Positions 15,970 through 22,932 of a DNA stretch of 22,932 nucleotides are shown here, in pieces; the stretch's first letter is position 1; each line of letters begins with the position of its first letter. Both the position numbers and the translations under genes were made by a program. The notes beneath the pieces were generated by a model. It did not search any database, was not told where the DNA came from, and was given only the letters and a program-made list of their open reading frames with translations. This stretch comes from an uncultured Bacilli bacterium. Its GTDB lineage: Bacteria; Bacillota_I; Bacilli_A; RF39; UBA660. The stretch spans positions 1 to 22,932 of the forward strand of contig CALVYX010000043.1 in the NCBI GenBank assembly GCA_944372315.1, given 5' to 3'.

Positions 15970-16498
15970 TAATAAAGGTTTTACCGTAATTGAATTGATT
16001 TTAAGTTTTGCTTTAGTCATGTTTTTAGCAGTAGCAATGTTCGCTCTTGTCAATAATTATCGTAATAGAGAACAAGAAGAATCCATAAGAAGAGATTTAT
16101 TAACATTACAAAATACATTAACGCAAGATATTTATCAAGATACCGTGGATCGTAAAGTGGATTCCATTGATTTCTGCAGAAATAATGATAATTCGATTAT
16201 TAAACAATGTATTGATATTAAATTTTTAGATGGAGAAGAAAAAGAGTTAAAAGTAGTAGAAGATGTAATAATGGATGGTCATTTTGAGATTCCAACATTC
16301 TATATTTTGTATGGTGGAGTGAAACATGATAATCCTGATCCTAAATTTGCTAATGTTGTAGATGACTATATTTTAACTTCTTCTATCGATGCAGATAACT
16401 TAGAATATGGTGTAATTTATCACATCAAATTAAGGATCGAGCATCAAGATTTAGATGATGAATTCGTAATTGATGTAGTAACTACAGGGGTTAAATAA
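15959..16498 (+). CDS. Type IV prepilin-like protein (second pilin/pseudopilin)
   Basis: A 179-residue protein. The leader MLDNNKG is followed by FTVIELILSFALVMFLAVAM: predicted cleavage after G7, Phe as mature residue 1 and Glu at mature position 5 (E12). The remaining 140 residues are acidic and extracytoplasmic, with a C-x10-C pair (DFCRNNDNS to KQCID) that may form a disulfide. It overlaps the end of the first pilin gene in another frame, so the two are probably translated together. GAGGTG (15946-15951) is 7 bases before the ATG at 15959 and 4 before the adjoining ATG at 15956, so I prefer 15959. Its 3' end overlaps the convergent ylbJ-like gene by 8 bases, with no terminator between. Confidence 0.78.
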   Translation: MLDNNKGFTVIELILSFALVMFLAVAMFALVNNYRNREQEESIRRDLLTLQNTLTQDIYQDTVDRKVDSIDFCRNNDNSIIKQCIDIKFLDGEEKELKVVEDVIMDGHFEIPTFYILYGGVKHDNPDPKFANVVDDYILTSSIDADNLEYGVIYHIKLRIEHQDLDDEFVIDVVTTGVK

Positions 16499-17459
16499 CA
16501 AGAGTTAATAGGATAAAAATAATGCTACTAGCAATTACAGCATGAGTAATTCTAGCTAATAGATAAGGTAAATATTTTATTTTATAATTAGATAAAATAG
16601 AGATTACTTGCATGTGAATACTAAATCCCCCAAAAGAAATAAAAAAAGTAATAATACTAGCTTTGATACTAAGAGATATATCTAATAAAGATATATTTTT
16701 TATTCCTTGTGTCATTTCTAAAAGACCACTTAAAATAGAAAAAGACATACTATCTAAATTTAGAATTCTTTTTAATAACGTAGTAATAATTAAAAAGCTA
16801 GTAATAATTCCTAATAGTAATAATAAAGTTTGAAATATTTTAAAAATACTTTCAGTAAGAAAAGAAGAAAAAGTGGTAGTATGATTAATTCTTTTTTTAT
16901 GCATATTAGAAATACCTGTGGCAAGAGATGATTTACTACTTTGATAAGTATTATGTTTAGGTCTATAGATCATTGCTACTATAAAGTTAGATAATATATG
17001 AACTATTAATATCAAGACTCCAATACTTTTATTGTTTAACAGCAAAGTTCCCACCGTTCCTATGACAAATAAAGGATTAGAAAAATGATTAAATTTTAAT
17101 AAGTAAGATGCTTCTTCTATATTAATTTTATTGTTATCCAATAATCCACTTATATATTTACTACTACTAGGAAATCCTGATATTAAACTTCCAATTAAGA
17201 CGAAAGATGCTTCTCCTGGTAAGTGGAATACTTTATTCATAAAACCTCTTAATGCTTCACCAAGTAGTTCAATAAAACCGTAATGAATTAATAATTCAGA
17301 AATTAAAAAGAAAGGAAATAGTGAAGGTATTAAAGTATCTTTCCAAATAGAGATAGAAAAACTAACAGAGGACATTACATCTTCTGGAAAAGTTAATAAT
17401 AATATAGTAGTAATTACTAATAATATAATAATGATTAAACTGGTGATTTTTGTTTTCAT
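16491..17459 (-). CDS. ylbJ: YlbJ-like integral membrane protein (nucleoside-recognition/Gate domain)
   Basis: About 322 residues and roughly eight transmembrane segments. The N-terminal part with FPEDVMSSVSFSISIW, DTLIPSLFPFFLISELLI, a GSLISGFPSSSKY turn and FNHFSNPLFVIGTVG corresponds closely to B. subtilis YlbJ, a membrane protein needed for normal spore formation and belonging to the Gate (nucleoside recognition) superfamily. Its neighbour YlbL is also next to it in B. subtilis, although here the genes are divergent. An in-frame ATG at 17504 would add 15 polar residues but has no ribosome-binding site and would overlap the start of the protease gene, so I use the ATG at 17459. The Shine-Dalgarno there is weak too. 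Transport substrate and role outside sporulators are unknown. Confidence 0.8.
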   Translation of the reverse strand: MKTKITSLIIIILLVITTILLLTFPEDVMSSVSFSISIWKDTLIPSLFPFFLISELLIHYGFIELLGEALRGFMNKVFHLPGEASFVLIGSLISGFPSSSKYISGLLDNNKINIEEASYLLKFNHFSNPLFVIGTVGTLLLNNKSIGVLILIVHILSNFIVAMIYRPKHNTYQSSKSSLATGISNMHKKRINHTTTFSSFLTESIFKIFQTLLLLLGIITSFLIITTLLKRILNLDSMSFSILSGLLEMTQGIKNISLLDISLSIKASIITFFISFGGFSIHMQVISILSNYKIKYLPYLLARITHAVIASSIIFILLTLVI

Positions 17460-17483
17460 AATTATCAGTCTTTCTGTTATAAT
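17455..17483 (+). promoter_or_regulatory. Promoter of the PDZ-Lon protease gene
   Basis: TTCATA (17455-17460, 4 of 6 to consensus), a 17-base spacer and TATAAT (17478-17483) extended by TGT. The predicted start near 17490 lies 14 bases before the TTG start codon. Confidence 0.55.
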
Positions 17484-17511
17484 TAAATGAGGATGTGATT
17501 TCATTGATCAA
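17482..17511 (-). promoter_or_regulatory. Possible leftward promoter of the ylbJ-like gene
   Basis: On the minus strand TTGATC (17506-17511), an 18-base spacer and TTTAAT (17482-17487). Its -10 touches the -10 of the rightward promoter. Only a moderate match, in very AT-rich DNA. Confidence 0.35.
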
Positions 17512-18520
17512 TAAAATATATGAGAAAGTAAAGAAATTTATAAAAGAAAACTATAAAGAGATAATATTTTTAATTGCTTTTTATATTGTAATGACTTTCC
17601 CTTTACCTTACTATATATGTGTATCCGGTGGAACGATTGATGTAGGGGATCGTGTTACTATAGAAAATAGTTACCCTGAAGAAGGTTCTTTTAATCTTGC
17701 CTATGTATCAGAATTACGTGCTACCATTCCTACGTATTTATTGAGTTTTATTGTTCCTACTTGGGAGAGAATTGAAATTGATAGTTATCAAATTAATGAA
17801 GAAGAGACAATAGAAGATATTAATAACCGTGATAAGATGTATTTACAAGAAGCAAATCAATCAGCGATTTATGTTGCGTATCAAAAAGCAGAAAAAGAAT
17901 TTAAAATAAATGCTCATCATTACTATGTATATTTTGTAGATGAAAGGGCAAGTGGAGATATTAGAGTAGGGGATGAATTGCTTGGTGTTGATGACTTGGA
18001 TACTGTAGATCTTGATTTGTTCCGTGAATATGTAAATCAAAAAGAAGTAGGAGATACTGTTAATATAAAGTTAAAAAGAGGAGATAAAAAATTATCCATT
18101 GCAACTCCTATCTATGAAGAAGAAGGAGTAAAATATACTGGTCTTGCTTTCTTTGATCTATTAGATTACGAAACAGATCCAGAAATCACTCTTTCTTTTA
18201 AAGATACAGAAACTGGTCCTTCCGGAGGATTTACTTTGGCTTTAGCTATTTATAATAGATTAACAGAAGAAGATATTACTCATGGCTTAAAGATAGTGGG
18301 AACAGGAACCATTGATATGGAAGGAAACATCGGGGAAATAGGAGGAGTGAAATATAAATTATTAGGAGCAGTAAAAAAGAAAGCAGATGTATTCATAGTT
18401 CCTAACGGAAGTAATTATGAGGAATGTATTCAGTTGCAAAAAGAAAAAGGATATGATATAAAAATAATAGGTGTAGATACTTTTGATGAAGCAATAAAAG
18501 AGTTAAGTAATCTAGATTGA
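17504..18520 (+). CDS. ylbL: YlbL/SepM-like membrane-anchored PDZ-Lon serine protease
   Basis: A 338-residue protein: an N-terminal cytoplasmic stretch, one transmembrane helix (about 20-38), an extracytoplasmic region with a PDZ domain (about 140-205, GDIRVGDELLGVDD) and a Lon-type protease domain (about 225-338). The Ser-Lys dyad is S240 in TGPSGGFTLAL and most likely K285 in GGVKYKLLGA. Relatives are B. subtilis YlbL and streptococcal SepM, which cleave proteins or signal peptides outside the membrane. Start: a GTG at 17495 is only 2 bases from GAGG and about 5 from the predicted transcription start; the TTG at 17504 has GAGG 11 bases upstream, so I choose TTG. It ends in TGA, the clearest sign of a standard genetic code here. 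The next gene starts 21 bases later and is probably co-transcribed. Confidence 0.88.
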   Translation: MINKIYEKVKKFIKENYKEIIFLIAFYIVMTFPLPYYICVSGGTIDVGDRVTIENSYPEEGSFNLAYVSELRATIPTYLLSFIVPTWERIEIDSYQINEEETIEDINNRDKMYLQEANQSAIYVAYQKAEKEFKINAHHYYVYFVDERASGDIRVGDELLGVDDLDTVDLDLFREYVNQKEVGDTVNIKLKRGDKKLSIATPIYEEEGVKYTGLAFFDLLDYETDPEITLSFKDTETGPSGGFTLALAIYNRLTEEDITHGLKIVGTGTIDMEGNIGEIGGVKYKLLGAVKKKADVFIVPNGSNYEECIQLQKEKGYDIKIIGVDTFDEAIKELSNLD

Positions 18521-18541
18521 TGATAGTAAAGGAGAATAAAA

Positions 18542-19504
18542 ATGGATGAGGAAAAGAAACCAGGAAAAATAGTAGCTGTTTTGATAATTATTGTAATCAT
18601 TGCTCTTATTGTTTTAATGATTGCCATTGGCGTAAGTCAAAGTAAGGGAAAAGCTAACAATAGCGATAACGAAGAAGAGGAAATTATCGATGAAGAGAAT
18701 CCTAATTCTAATCCAGAAGAAGACCCAAAACCAACAGAAGAAGAATTAGATATGGAAGATGAAGAAATAGAGAATTTATTAAGTTTAATAAGTAAAACTA
18801 ATGGTAGTTTAGAGATTAGTAAAACTTTAGATGAAAATAGTATTGAAACTAATATTTATCGTTTGAAAACTGTGACAGATGTTAACGATTTAGATAGTAA
18901 TTTAATTATGATGTTATTATTAAGTAAGATATCTAATTATGATGAGTATAACGGTAATGAAACATTAGAATATAATGGCATTAGTTATGAAATAGGTTAT
19001 GTTATTGATAGTTTAGATGTGATTAGATTGATAAGCGATGTTTTTGGAGATAATTTAGAAGATTTACCTAAAGATATTAGTGAAGTAAGACCATATGTGA
19101 TAAATATTTCATCTTTACCAAATTACCCATTAATAAGATATAACGATGCAGAAGGTACTATTGAAATATCAAAAGAAAGTCTTTCTAGTGGATTTATAGA
19201 AAGTGAACAAATGTATATTAATTATTATAGTGAAGCTAAAAAGGTTGATAATACAATAGAAATATATGAGAAAGTTGCTTTTCTTCAAGTAGCACCAGAA
19301 AATAGTAGTCAAATTAAATTATATAAAAATATTGAATTTAAGAATTTTATTGACAACTTTGATGCAACCATAAAAAATGGTGTTGCTACGTTAAATAAAG
19401 AAGATATAGAAAAAGAATTAGAGCATTTTACAGAATATAAATATGTTTTTACTCAAGATGAAGTAGGGGCATATCATTTAAAAAGTTTAGGTAAAGTAAG
19501 ATAA
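18542..19504 (+). CDS. Membrane-anchored protein of unknown function
   Basis: I do not recognise this 320-residue protein. It has a short charged N-terminus, one strongly hydrophobic helix (about 10-30), then a very acidic low-complexity linker with Glu, Asp, Asn and Pro (about 40-75), and a 240-residue domain of mixed strands and helices with no cysteines and no catalytic motif that I can identify. The basic start MDEEKKPGK before the helix suggests a signal-anchor with the C-terminal domain outside the cell. AAAGGAG lies 7 bases before the ATG, and the gene follows the PDZ-Lon protease by 21 bases, so the two are likely co-expressed; the protein could be a substrate or partner of that protease (inference). 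It ends at a clear terminator. Confidence 0.75.
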   Translation: MDEEKKPGKIVAVLIIIVIIALIVLMIAIGVSQSKGKANNSDNEEEEIIDEENPNSNPEEDPKPTEEELDMEDEEIENLLSLISKTNGSLEISKTLDENSIETNIYRLKTVTDVNDLDSNLIMMLLLSKISNYDEYNGNETLEYNGISYEIGYVIDSLDVIRLISDVFGDNLEDLPKDISEVRPYVINISSLPNYPLIRYNDAEGTIEISKESLSSGFIESEQMYINYYSEAKKVDNTIEIYEKVAFLQVAPENSSQIKLYKNIEFKNFIDNFDATIKNGVATLNKEDIEKELEHFTEYKYVFTQDEVGAYHLKSLGKVR

Positions 19505-19529
19505 AGGACTATTTAAGTTCTTTATTTTT
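19503..19529 (+). terminator. Terminator after the membrane-anchored protein gene
   Basis: AAAGGACT (19503-19510) pairs with AGTTCTTT (19516-19523), with one G-U pair and an ATTTA loop, followed by ATTTTTT. It overlaps the stop codon. Confidence 0.7.
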
Positions 19530-19542
19530 TAAATTTTATAAG

Positions 19543-19571
19543 TTGCAACAAATTATGTATAGTCATATTAT
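19543..19571 (+). promoter_or_regulatory. Candidate orphan promoter in the gap before mutS
   Basis: TTGCAA (19543-19548), a 17-base spacer and TATTAT (19566-19571) form a plausible sigma-A promoter downstream of one terminator and upstream of another, with no gene between. Confidence 0.35.
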
Positions 19572-19577
19572 GGTACT

Positions 19578-19692
19578 AAAATTTATAGATTTGTATAAGA
19601 TTTAAATATTTAGGCTTACTTATTTTTAAAATTTAAATGATAGAATACAAAAAAATAAACTTTGGGCATTTCTTCCAAATTTATTTTTTTTT
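19578..19692 (+). ncRNA. Candidate small RNA of about 110 nt (speculative)
   Basis: The 238-bp gap between 19505 and 19742 is the longest non-coding stretch here. A transcript from the candidate promoter (start near 19578) would end at the hairpin at 19653-19686. The interval has no convincing open reading frame and is extremely AT-rich, so chance matches are easy. I recognise no riboswitch or known RNA family in it. Confidence 0.2.
19653..19692. terminator. Hairpin with T-tract upstream of mutS
   Basis: AAATAAACTTTGG (19653-19665) pairs with CCAAATTTATTT (19675-19686), with one bulged base and a 9-base loop, followed by a run of T. The left flank is A-rich, so it could work on both strands. 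It lies about 30 bases before the mutS promoter. Confidence 0.55.
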
Positions 19693-19714
19693 ATTAGAAA
19701 AAAGTACCTATCTT

Positions 19715-19723
19715 TGGTATAAT
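19715..19723 (+). promoter_or_regulatory. Extended -10 promoter of mutS
   Basis: TGGTATAAT is a TGn-extended perfect -10. The predicted start near 19730 leaves about 13 bases, containing AGGTGA, before the mutS ATG. Confidence 0.55.
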
Positions 19724-19742
19724 ATTTATGTAGGTGAAGCAC

Positions 19743-22292
19743 ATGAAACGAAGTGAAGTAGATAGAACAAAATTAAGTCCTATGATGCAACAATATTTAG
19801 ATATTAAAGATAAATATAATGATACAATTATCTTTTTTCGTCTTGGAGACTTTTATGAAATGTTTTTTGAAGATGCCGTTATATGTAGTAGAGAACTAGA
19901 ACTTGCTTTAACTGGAAGAAATGCAGGACTTGATGAGAGAGTTCCTATGTGTGGTATTCCTTATCACTCTTATATTGGATATTTAAATAAATTAATTGAT
20001 AAAGGATATAAAGTAGCAATTTGTGAACAATTAACAGATCCAAAAGACTCTAAAGGGATGGTGGAACGTGATGTTATTCAAGTAGTTACTAAAGGAACTA
20101 GAATTGATAATATTTTAAATGAAAAAGATAACAGTTACGTTGGTAATATATATGATTTTGAATATTGTTATGGGGTGAGTTATGCTGATATTACTACGGG
20201 ATATTTTTATGCACTAATAGTAGAGCACGATCAAAATAAATTAATTAAAGAAATAGTGAACCGAAATATCTTAGAAGTAATTGTCAATGATAAAATAAAT
20301 AGAGAAATTATTAGTATATTAAGAGATAATTATCAAATTTTAGTAACGATTACGGATGATATATGTGAACTAGATGATTATCATTACTTATATAAGAATA
20401 TTCAAGATATTAGATTAGTTACAACGATTAAACATTTATTACAATATATTATCGAAACTAAAAAAGGAGATTTATCTCATTTACAAGAAGTAGAAGTAGT
20501 GGATATTAATAAATATTTAACATTTGATGTTCATACGAAAAAGAACTTAGAATTAACTGAGACAATTAGATTGGGAGAAAAGACTTATTCATTACTATGG
20601 TTACTTGATAAAACGAAAACAGCGATGGGAAGTAGATTTTTAAGAACTAATATTGAAAATCCTCTTACCGATGTTAATGAAATTAATAAGCGATATGATA
20701 TTATTGAAACTCTTCTTACGGAATTTATTTTAAAAGAAGAATTAACTAGAAATTTAAATGAAGTATATGATCTTGAAAGATTAGCAGGACGTATTAGTTA
20801 TGGTAATTTAAATGCAAGAGATTTATTACAATTAAAAAATAGTTTAAAAGTATTGCCAGATATTAAAAGAATTTTAGAAGAAATAAAATATCCTAAAACC
20901 ATTGATACTTTAGATGATGTATATGACCTATTAGAAAGATCGATTAATGAAGATGCACCTATTACGGTAAAAGAAGGTGGGTTAATTAAAGATGGATACT
21001 CTGTAGAATTAGATGAATTAAAGAGTATTAGTAGTGGTTCTAAAGATTTTATTTTAAAAATAGAGCAGGATGAGAGAGAACGTACTGGAATTAAGAATTT
21101 AAAAGTTGGATTTAATAAAGTATTTGGTTATTATATTGAAGTATCTAAAAGTAATATTCCTTTAATTAAAGATGAATACGGCTATGATCGTAAGCAAACT
21201 TTAGCTAACTGTGAAAGATTTATTACTCCACTTTTAAAAGAAAAAGAAAATATTATCTTAGGAGCAGAGGAGAAAATAATTAATTTAGAATATAAGTTGT
21301 TTATGGAAATAAGAGATTATGTAAAAGAATTTATTGGTAAAATTCAAAAGGTATCTAAAGTTATTGCAGAAGTGGATATGATGGCTTCCCTTGCTACAGT
21401 TAGTGAAGAAAATAACTATGTAAGGCCTGTAATTACTAATGACCGAAATATTTGTATTAGGGAAGGACGTCATCCAGTAGTAGAGAAAGTTAGTAAGTCT
21501 ACTTATGTACCTAATGATGTAATTATGGGCTCTGGTATTGATATTTTATTAATTACTGGACCTAATATGGCAGGAAAATCTACTTATATGCGACAACTTG
21601 CTATTACTGTTATTATGGCTCAGATCGGTTCTTTTGTTCCAGCTAAGAGTTGTACGATTCCAATTTTTGATAAGATTTTTACTAGAATTGGTGCAAGTGA
21701 TGATTTAGTTAGTGGAGAATCAACATTTATGGTGGAGATGAAAGAAGCTAATTATGCGATTCAAGAAGCAACTCCTAATAGCCTAATTTTATTTGATGAA
21801 TTAGGTCGAGGTACAGCGACTTATGATGGGATGAGCCTAGCGCAAGCAATACTAGAGTATATTCATGATAAAATTAAAGCTAAAACATTATTTTCTACCC
21901 ATTATCATGAATTAACTAGTCTATCAGCGGACTTATCAAATCTAAGAAATGTACACGTAAGTGCTATTGAAGAAGATGGTAAAATAACATTCTTACACAA
22001 AATAAAATCAGGAGCTGTAGATAAAAGTTATGGTATTCATGTAGCAGCACTAGCAAAATTACCACATTCACTAATAGAACGTGCTAATGAAATTTTAGAT
22101 ATTTATGAAAATAAAAATAATAAAAAACAATCTTTTGTTCAAACCTCACTTTTTTTAGACACAAATGAAAAAGAAGAAGAACCTAATTATTTAGAGGAAA
22201 AAATAAAAGAAATAAATCCTTTAGAGATGACTCCTATTGAAGCATTAAATTTTCTATATGAATTAAAAAATAGTATAAAAGATAAAGAATAG
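19743..22292 (+). CDS. mutS: DNA mismatch repair protein MutS
   Basis: A full-length MutS of 849 residues, as in B. subtilis (about 860). MutS binds mismatches and small loops and recruits the repair machinery. The mismatch-reading Phe-x-Glu motif is F37-Y-E39 in GDFYEMF. The connector, lever and clamp domains follow; the ATPase has Walker A GPNMAGKST (606-614), the Walker B region LILFDELGRG (681-690, D685 and E686) and the H-loop FSTHYHEL. The C-terminus keeps the helical tail ending in PIEALNFLYELK. A GTG at 19734 is in frame, but it lies within the AGGTGA ribosome-binding site, so the ATG at 19743 is the start. No mutL is present in the window; the next gene is a CvpA-family gene with its own promoter. 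Confidence 0.97.
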   Translation: MKRSEVDRTKLSPMMQQYLDIKDKYNDTIIFFRLGDFYEMFFEDAVICSRELELALTGRNAGLDERVPMCGIPYHSYIGYLNKLIDKGYKVAICEQLTDPKDSKGMVERDVIQVVTKGTRIDNILNEKDNSYVGNIYDFEYCYGVSYADITTGYFYALIVEHDQNKLIKEIVNRNILEVIVNDKINREIISILRDNYQILVTITDDICELDDYHYLYKNIQDIRLVTTIKHLLQYIIETKKGDLSHLQEVEVVDINKYLTFDVHTKKNLELTETIRLGEKTYSLLWLLDKTKTAMGSRFLRTNIENPLTDVNEINKRYDIIETLLTEFILKEELTRNLNEVYDLERLAGRISYGNLNARDLLQLKNSLKVLPDIKRILEEIKYPKTIDTLDDVYDLLERSINEDAPITVKEGGLIKDGYSVELDELKSISSGSKDFILKIEQDERERTGIKNLKVGFNKVFGYYIEVSKSNIPLIKDEYGYDRKQTLANCERFITPLLKEKENIILGAEEKIINLEYKLFMEIRDYVKEFIGKIQKVSKVIAEVDMMASLATVSEENNYVRPVITNDRNICIREGRHPVVEKVSKSTYVPNDVIMGSGIDILLITGPNMAGKSTYMRQLAITVIMAQIGSFVPAKSCTIPIFDKIFTRIGASDDLVSGESTFMVEMKEANYAIQEATPNSLILFDELGRGTATYDGMSLAQAILEYIHDKIKAKTLFSTHYHELTSLSADLSNLRNVHVSAIEEDGKITFLHKIKSGAVDKSYGIHVAALAKLPHSLIERANEILDIYENKNNKKQSFVQTSLFLDTNEKEEEPNYLEEKIKEINPLEMTPIEALNFLYELKNSIKDKE

Positions 22293-22298
22293 ATGGAT

Positions 22299-22327
22299 TT
22301 GACTATTTTTTAATATATCGTTATAAT
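22299..22327 (+). promoter_or_regulatory. Strong promoter of the cvpA-family gene
   Basis: TTGACT (22299-22304), a 17-base spacer and TATAAT (22322-22327), starting 6 bases after the mutS stop. The predicted start near 22334 gives a leader of about 23 bases with AAGGAGG at 22344-22350. Confidence 0.7.
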
Positions 22328-22356
22328 TTGATTATACTATAATAAGGAGGAAGTAT

Positions 22357-22932
22357 ATGAATATTATAGATGTAGTTATTATTTTAATCATTTTATGTGC
22401 AGCAGTAGTAGGGTTTAAACGAGGAGTTTTAAATGAATTAGTAATGACAGTAGGATTCTTATTAGTCTTTATTATATCTTTCTATTTAAAAAATCCTGTT
22501 GCAGATTTTCTTAGTCCTTATTTGCCATTTTTTAAATTTGGTGGAGCAATAGAAGGAGTTACAGTATTAAATATTATCCTATATCAATTGTTAGCATTTT
22601 TACTTGTATTTAGTTTAATTATGATTGTTTTTAAGCTAATATTAAGTGCTACTGGATTTATTGAAAAAATACTGAAATTTACTATTATTTTAGGAATCCC
22701 TTCTAAAATATTAGGAGCTATCGTAGGTGCTATCGAAGGATACATCATTGCTTTTATCGTAGTATTTATCTTGAATCAACCTATGTTAGATGTAGGTATT
22801 ATGGGAGGCTCTAAATTGAAAGATAATATTTTAGATACCCCGGTTTTAAATGAAGTAATATCTAGTGTAGATGATACTGTTACGGATATTTATCATTTGA
22901 TTGAAGATAATAGATATGAAAACGATCCAGAT
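22357..22932 (+). CDS. CvpA-family membrane protein (colicin V production-like), truncated by the window edge
   Basis: 192 codons are visible and the reading frame runs off the right edge. The N-terminus NIIDVVIILIILCAAVVGFK then RGVLNEL is the CvpA signature: a first helix with an early Asp, then G-x-x-R-G. Three more hydrophobic segments (about 28-45, 66-93 and 105-137) follow, with a GAIVGAIEGYI stretch typical of the last one. In B. subtilis the homologous gene lies just before polX and mutS2; here it follows mutS, and the next gene cannot be seen. Family function is poorly defined (colicin V export, biofilm and envelope phenotypes). AAGGAGG lies 6 bases before the ATG. Confidence 0.85.
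   Translation, partial: MNIIDVVIILIILCAAVVGFKRGVLNELVMTVGFLLVFIISFYLKNPVADFLSPYLPFFKFGGAIEGVTVLNIILYQLLAFLLVFSLIMIVFKLILSATGFIEKILKFTIILGIPSKILGAIVGAIEGYIIAFIVVFILNQPMLDVGIMGGSKLKDNILDTPVLNEVISSVDDTVTDIYHLIEDNRYENDPD

Noticed and set aside
19637..19756. 39-codon open frame crossing the hairpin and promoter upstream of mutS
   Set aside because: No Shine-Dalgarno, it overlaps the terminator, the mutS promoter and the mutS start, and its composition is that of AT-rich non-coding DNA.
1..22932. Mycoplasma-type genetic code (TGA read as Trp)
   Set aside because: Conserved tryptophans in MutS, HemW and others are TGG, no conserved gene contains in-frame TGA, and TGA ends the Lon-like protease gene. 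Two more in-frame stop codons follow it, consistent with ordinary termination.
1..22932. CRISPR arrays, insertion sequences, prophage genes, tRNA or rRNA genes, riboswitches
   Set aside because: I saw no regularly spaced direct repeats, transposase or integrase motifs, cloverleaf-like sequences or long structured leaders. Intergenic regions are too short to hide most of these.

Overview
The window is very AT-rich (composition judged by eye, not computed), densely coded, and reads with the standard code: conserved tryptophans are TGG and at least one gene (the Lon-like protease) ends in TGA. Gene content (LepA-HemW neighbourhood, YlbJ next to a YlbL-like protease, MutS followed by CvpA, a MurE-type ligase) points to a low-GC Bacillota/Bacilli-type bacterium with a small genome, probably a gut or host-associated uncultured lineage. 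That placement is inference. There are no insertion sequences, prophage genes, CRISPR arrays, tRNAs or rRNAs, so this is chromosomal core DNA.

Layout. 1-185: start of a leftward arginase-family gene (cut by the window edge), divergent from a MurE-like ligase (295-1743). 1815-3797: an AMP-forming acyl-CoA synthetase-like enzyme with its own promoter and terminator. 3879-5708: a seven-TM hybrid sensor kinase whose phospho-accepting histidine is lost while the attached receiver domain looks intact. 5729-6217 (minus): family 6 uracil-DNA glycosylase superfamily (deoxyinosine) enzyme, convergent on the kinase across a bidirectional terminator. 6323-13872: a long rightward run of lepA, a tandem-HTH regulator, hemW, an MscS channel, an HD phosphohydrolase, a double-length ThyX, thymidylate kinase and a glycerophosphodiester phosphodiesterase, closed by a strong terminator. 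13933-15288 (minus): PilB/ComGA-type ATPase, divergent from two prepilin genes (15382-16498). 16491-17459 (minus): YlbJ-like membrane protein, overlapping the second pilin tail to tail and divergent from a YlbL/SepM-like PDZ-Lon protease (17504-18520) and a membrane-anchored protein of unknown function (18542-19504). After a 238-bp gap holding two terminators and a possible small RNA come mutS (19743-22292) and a CvpA-family gene running off the right edge.

How the parts fit. HD protein, ThyX and Tmk look like a deoxynucleotide/dTMP module. The ATPase and two pilins are part of a type IV pilus or competence pseudopilus whose other parts are outside the window. MutS and the deoxyinosine glycosylase serve DNA repair. 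YlbJ and a SpoIIID-like HTH protein hint at sporulation ancestry without proving that the organism sporulates.

The most notable points are the pseudo-kinase hybrid, the tandem ThyX with its two catalytic motifs split between halves, the repeat tail on the pilus ATPase, the interleaved divergent promoters of the pilus locus, a tandem-HTH regulator between lepA and hemW, and a recurring pattern of very short 5' leaders in which the ribosome-binding site starts almost at the predicted transcription start. I see no clearly novel defence or mobile system.
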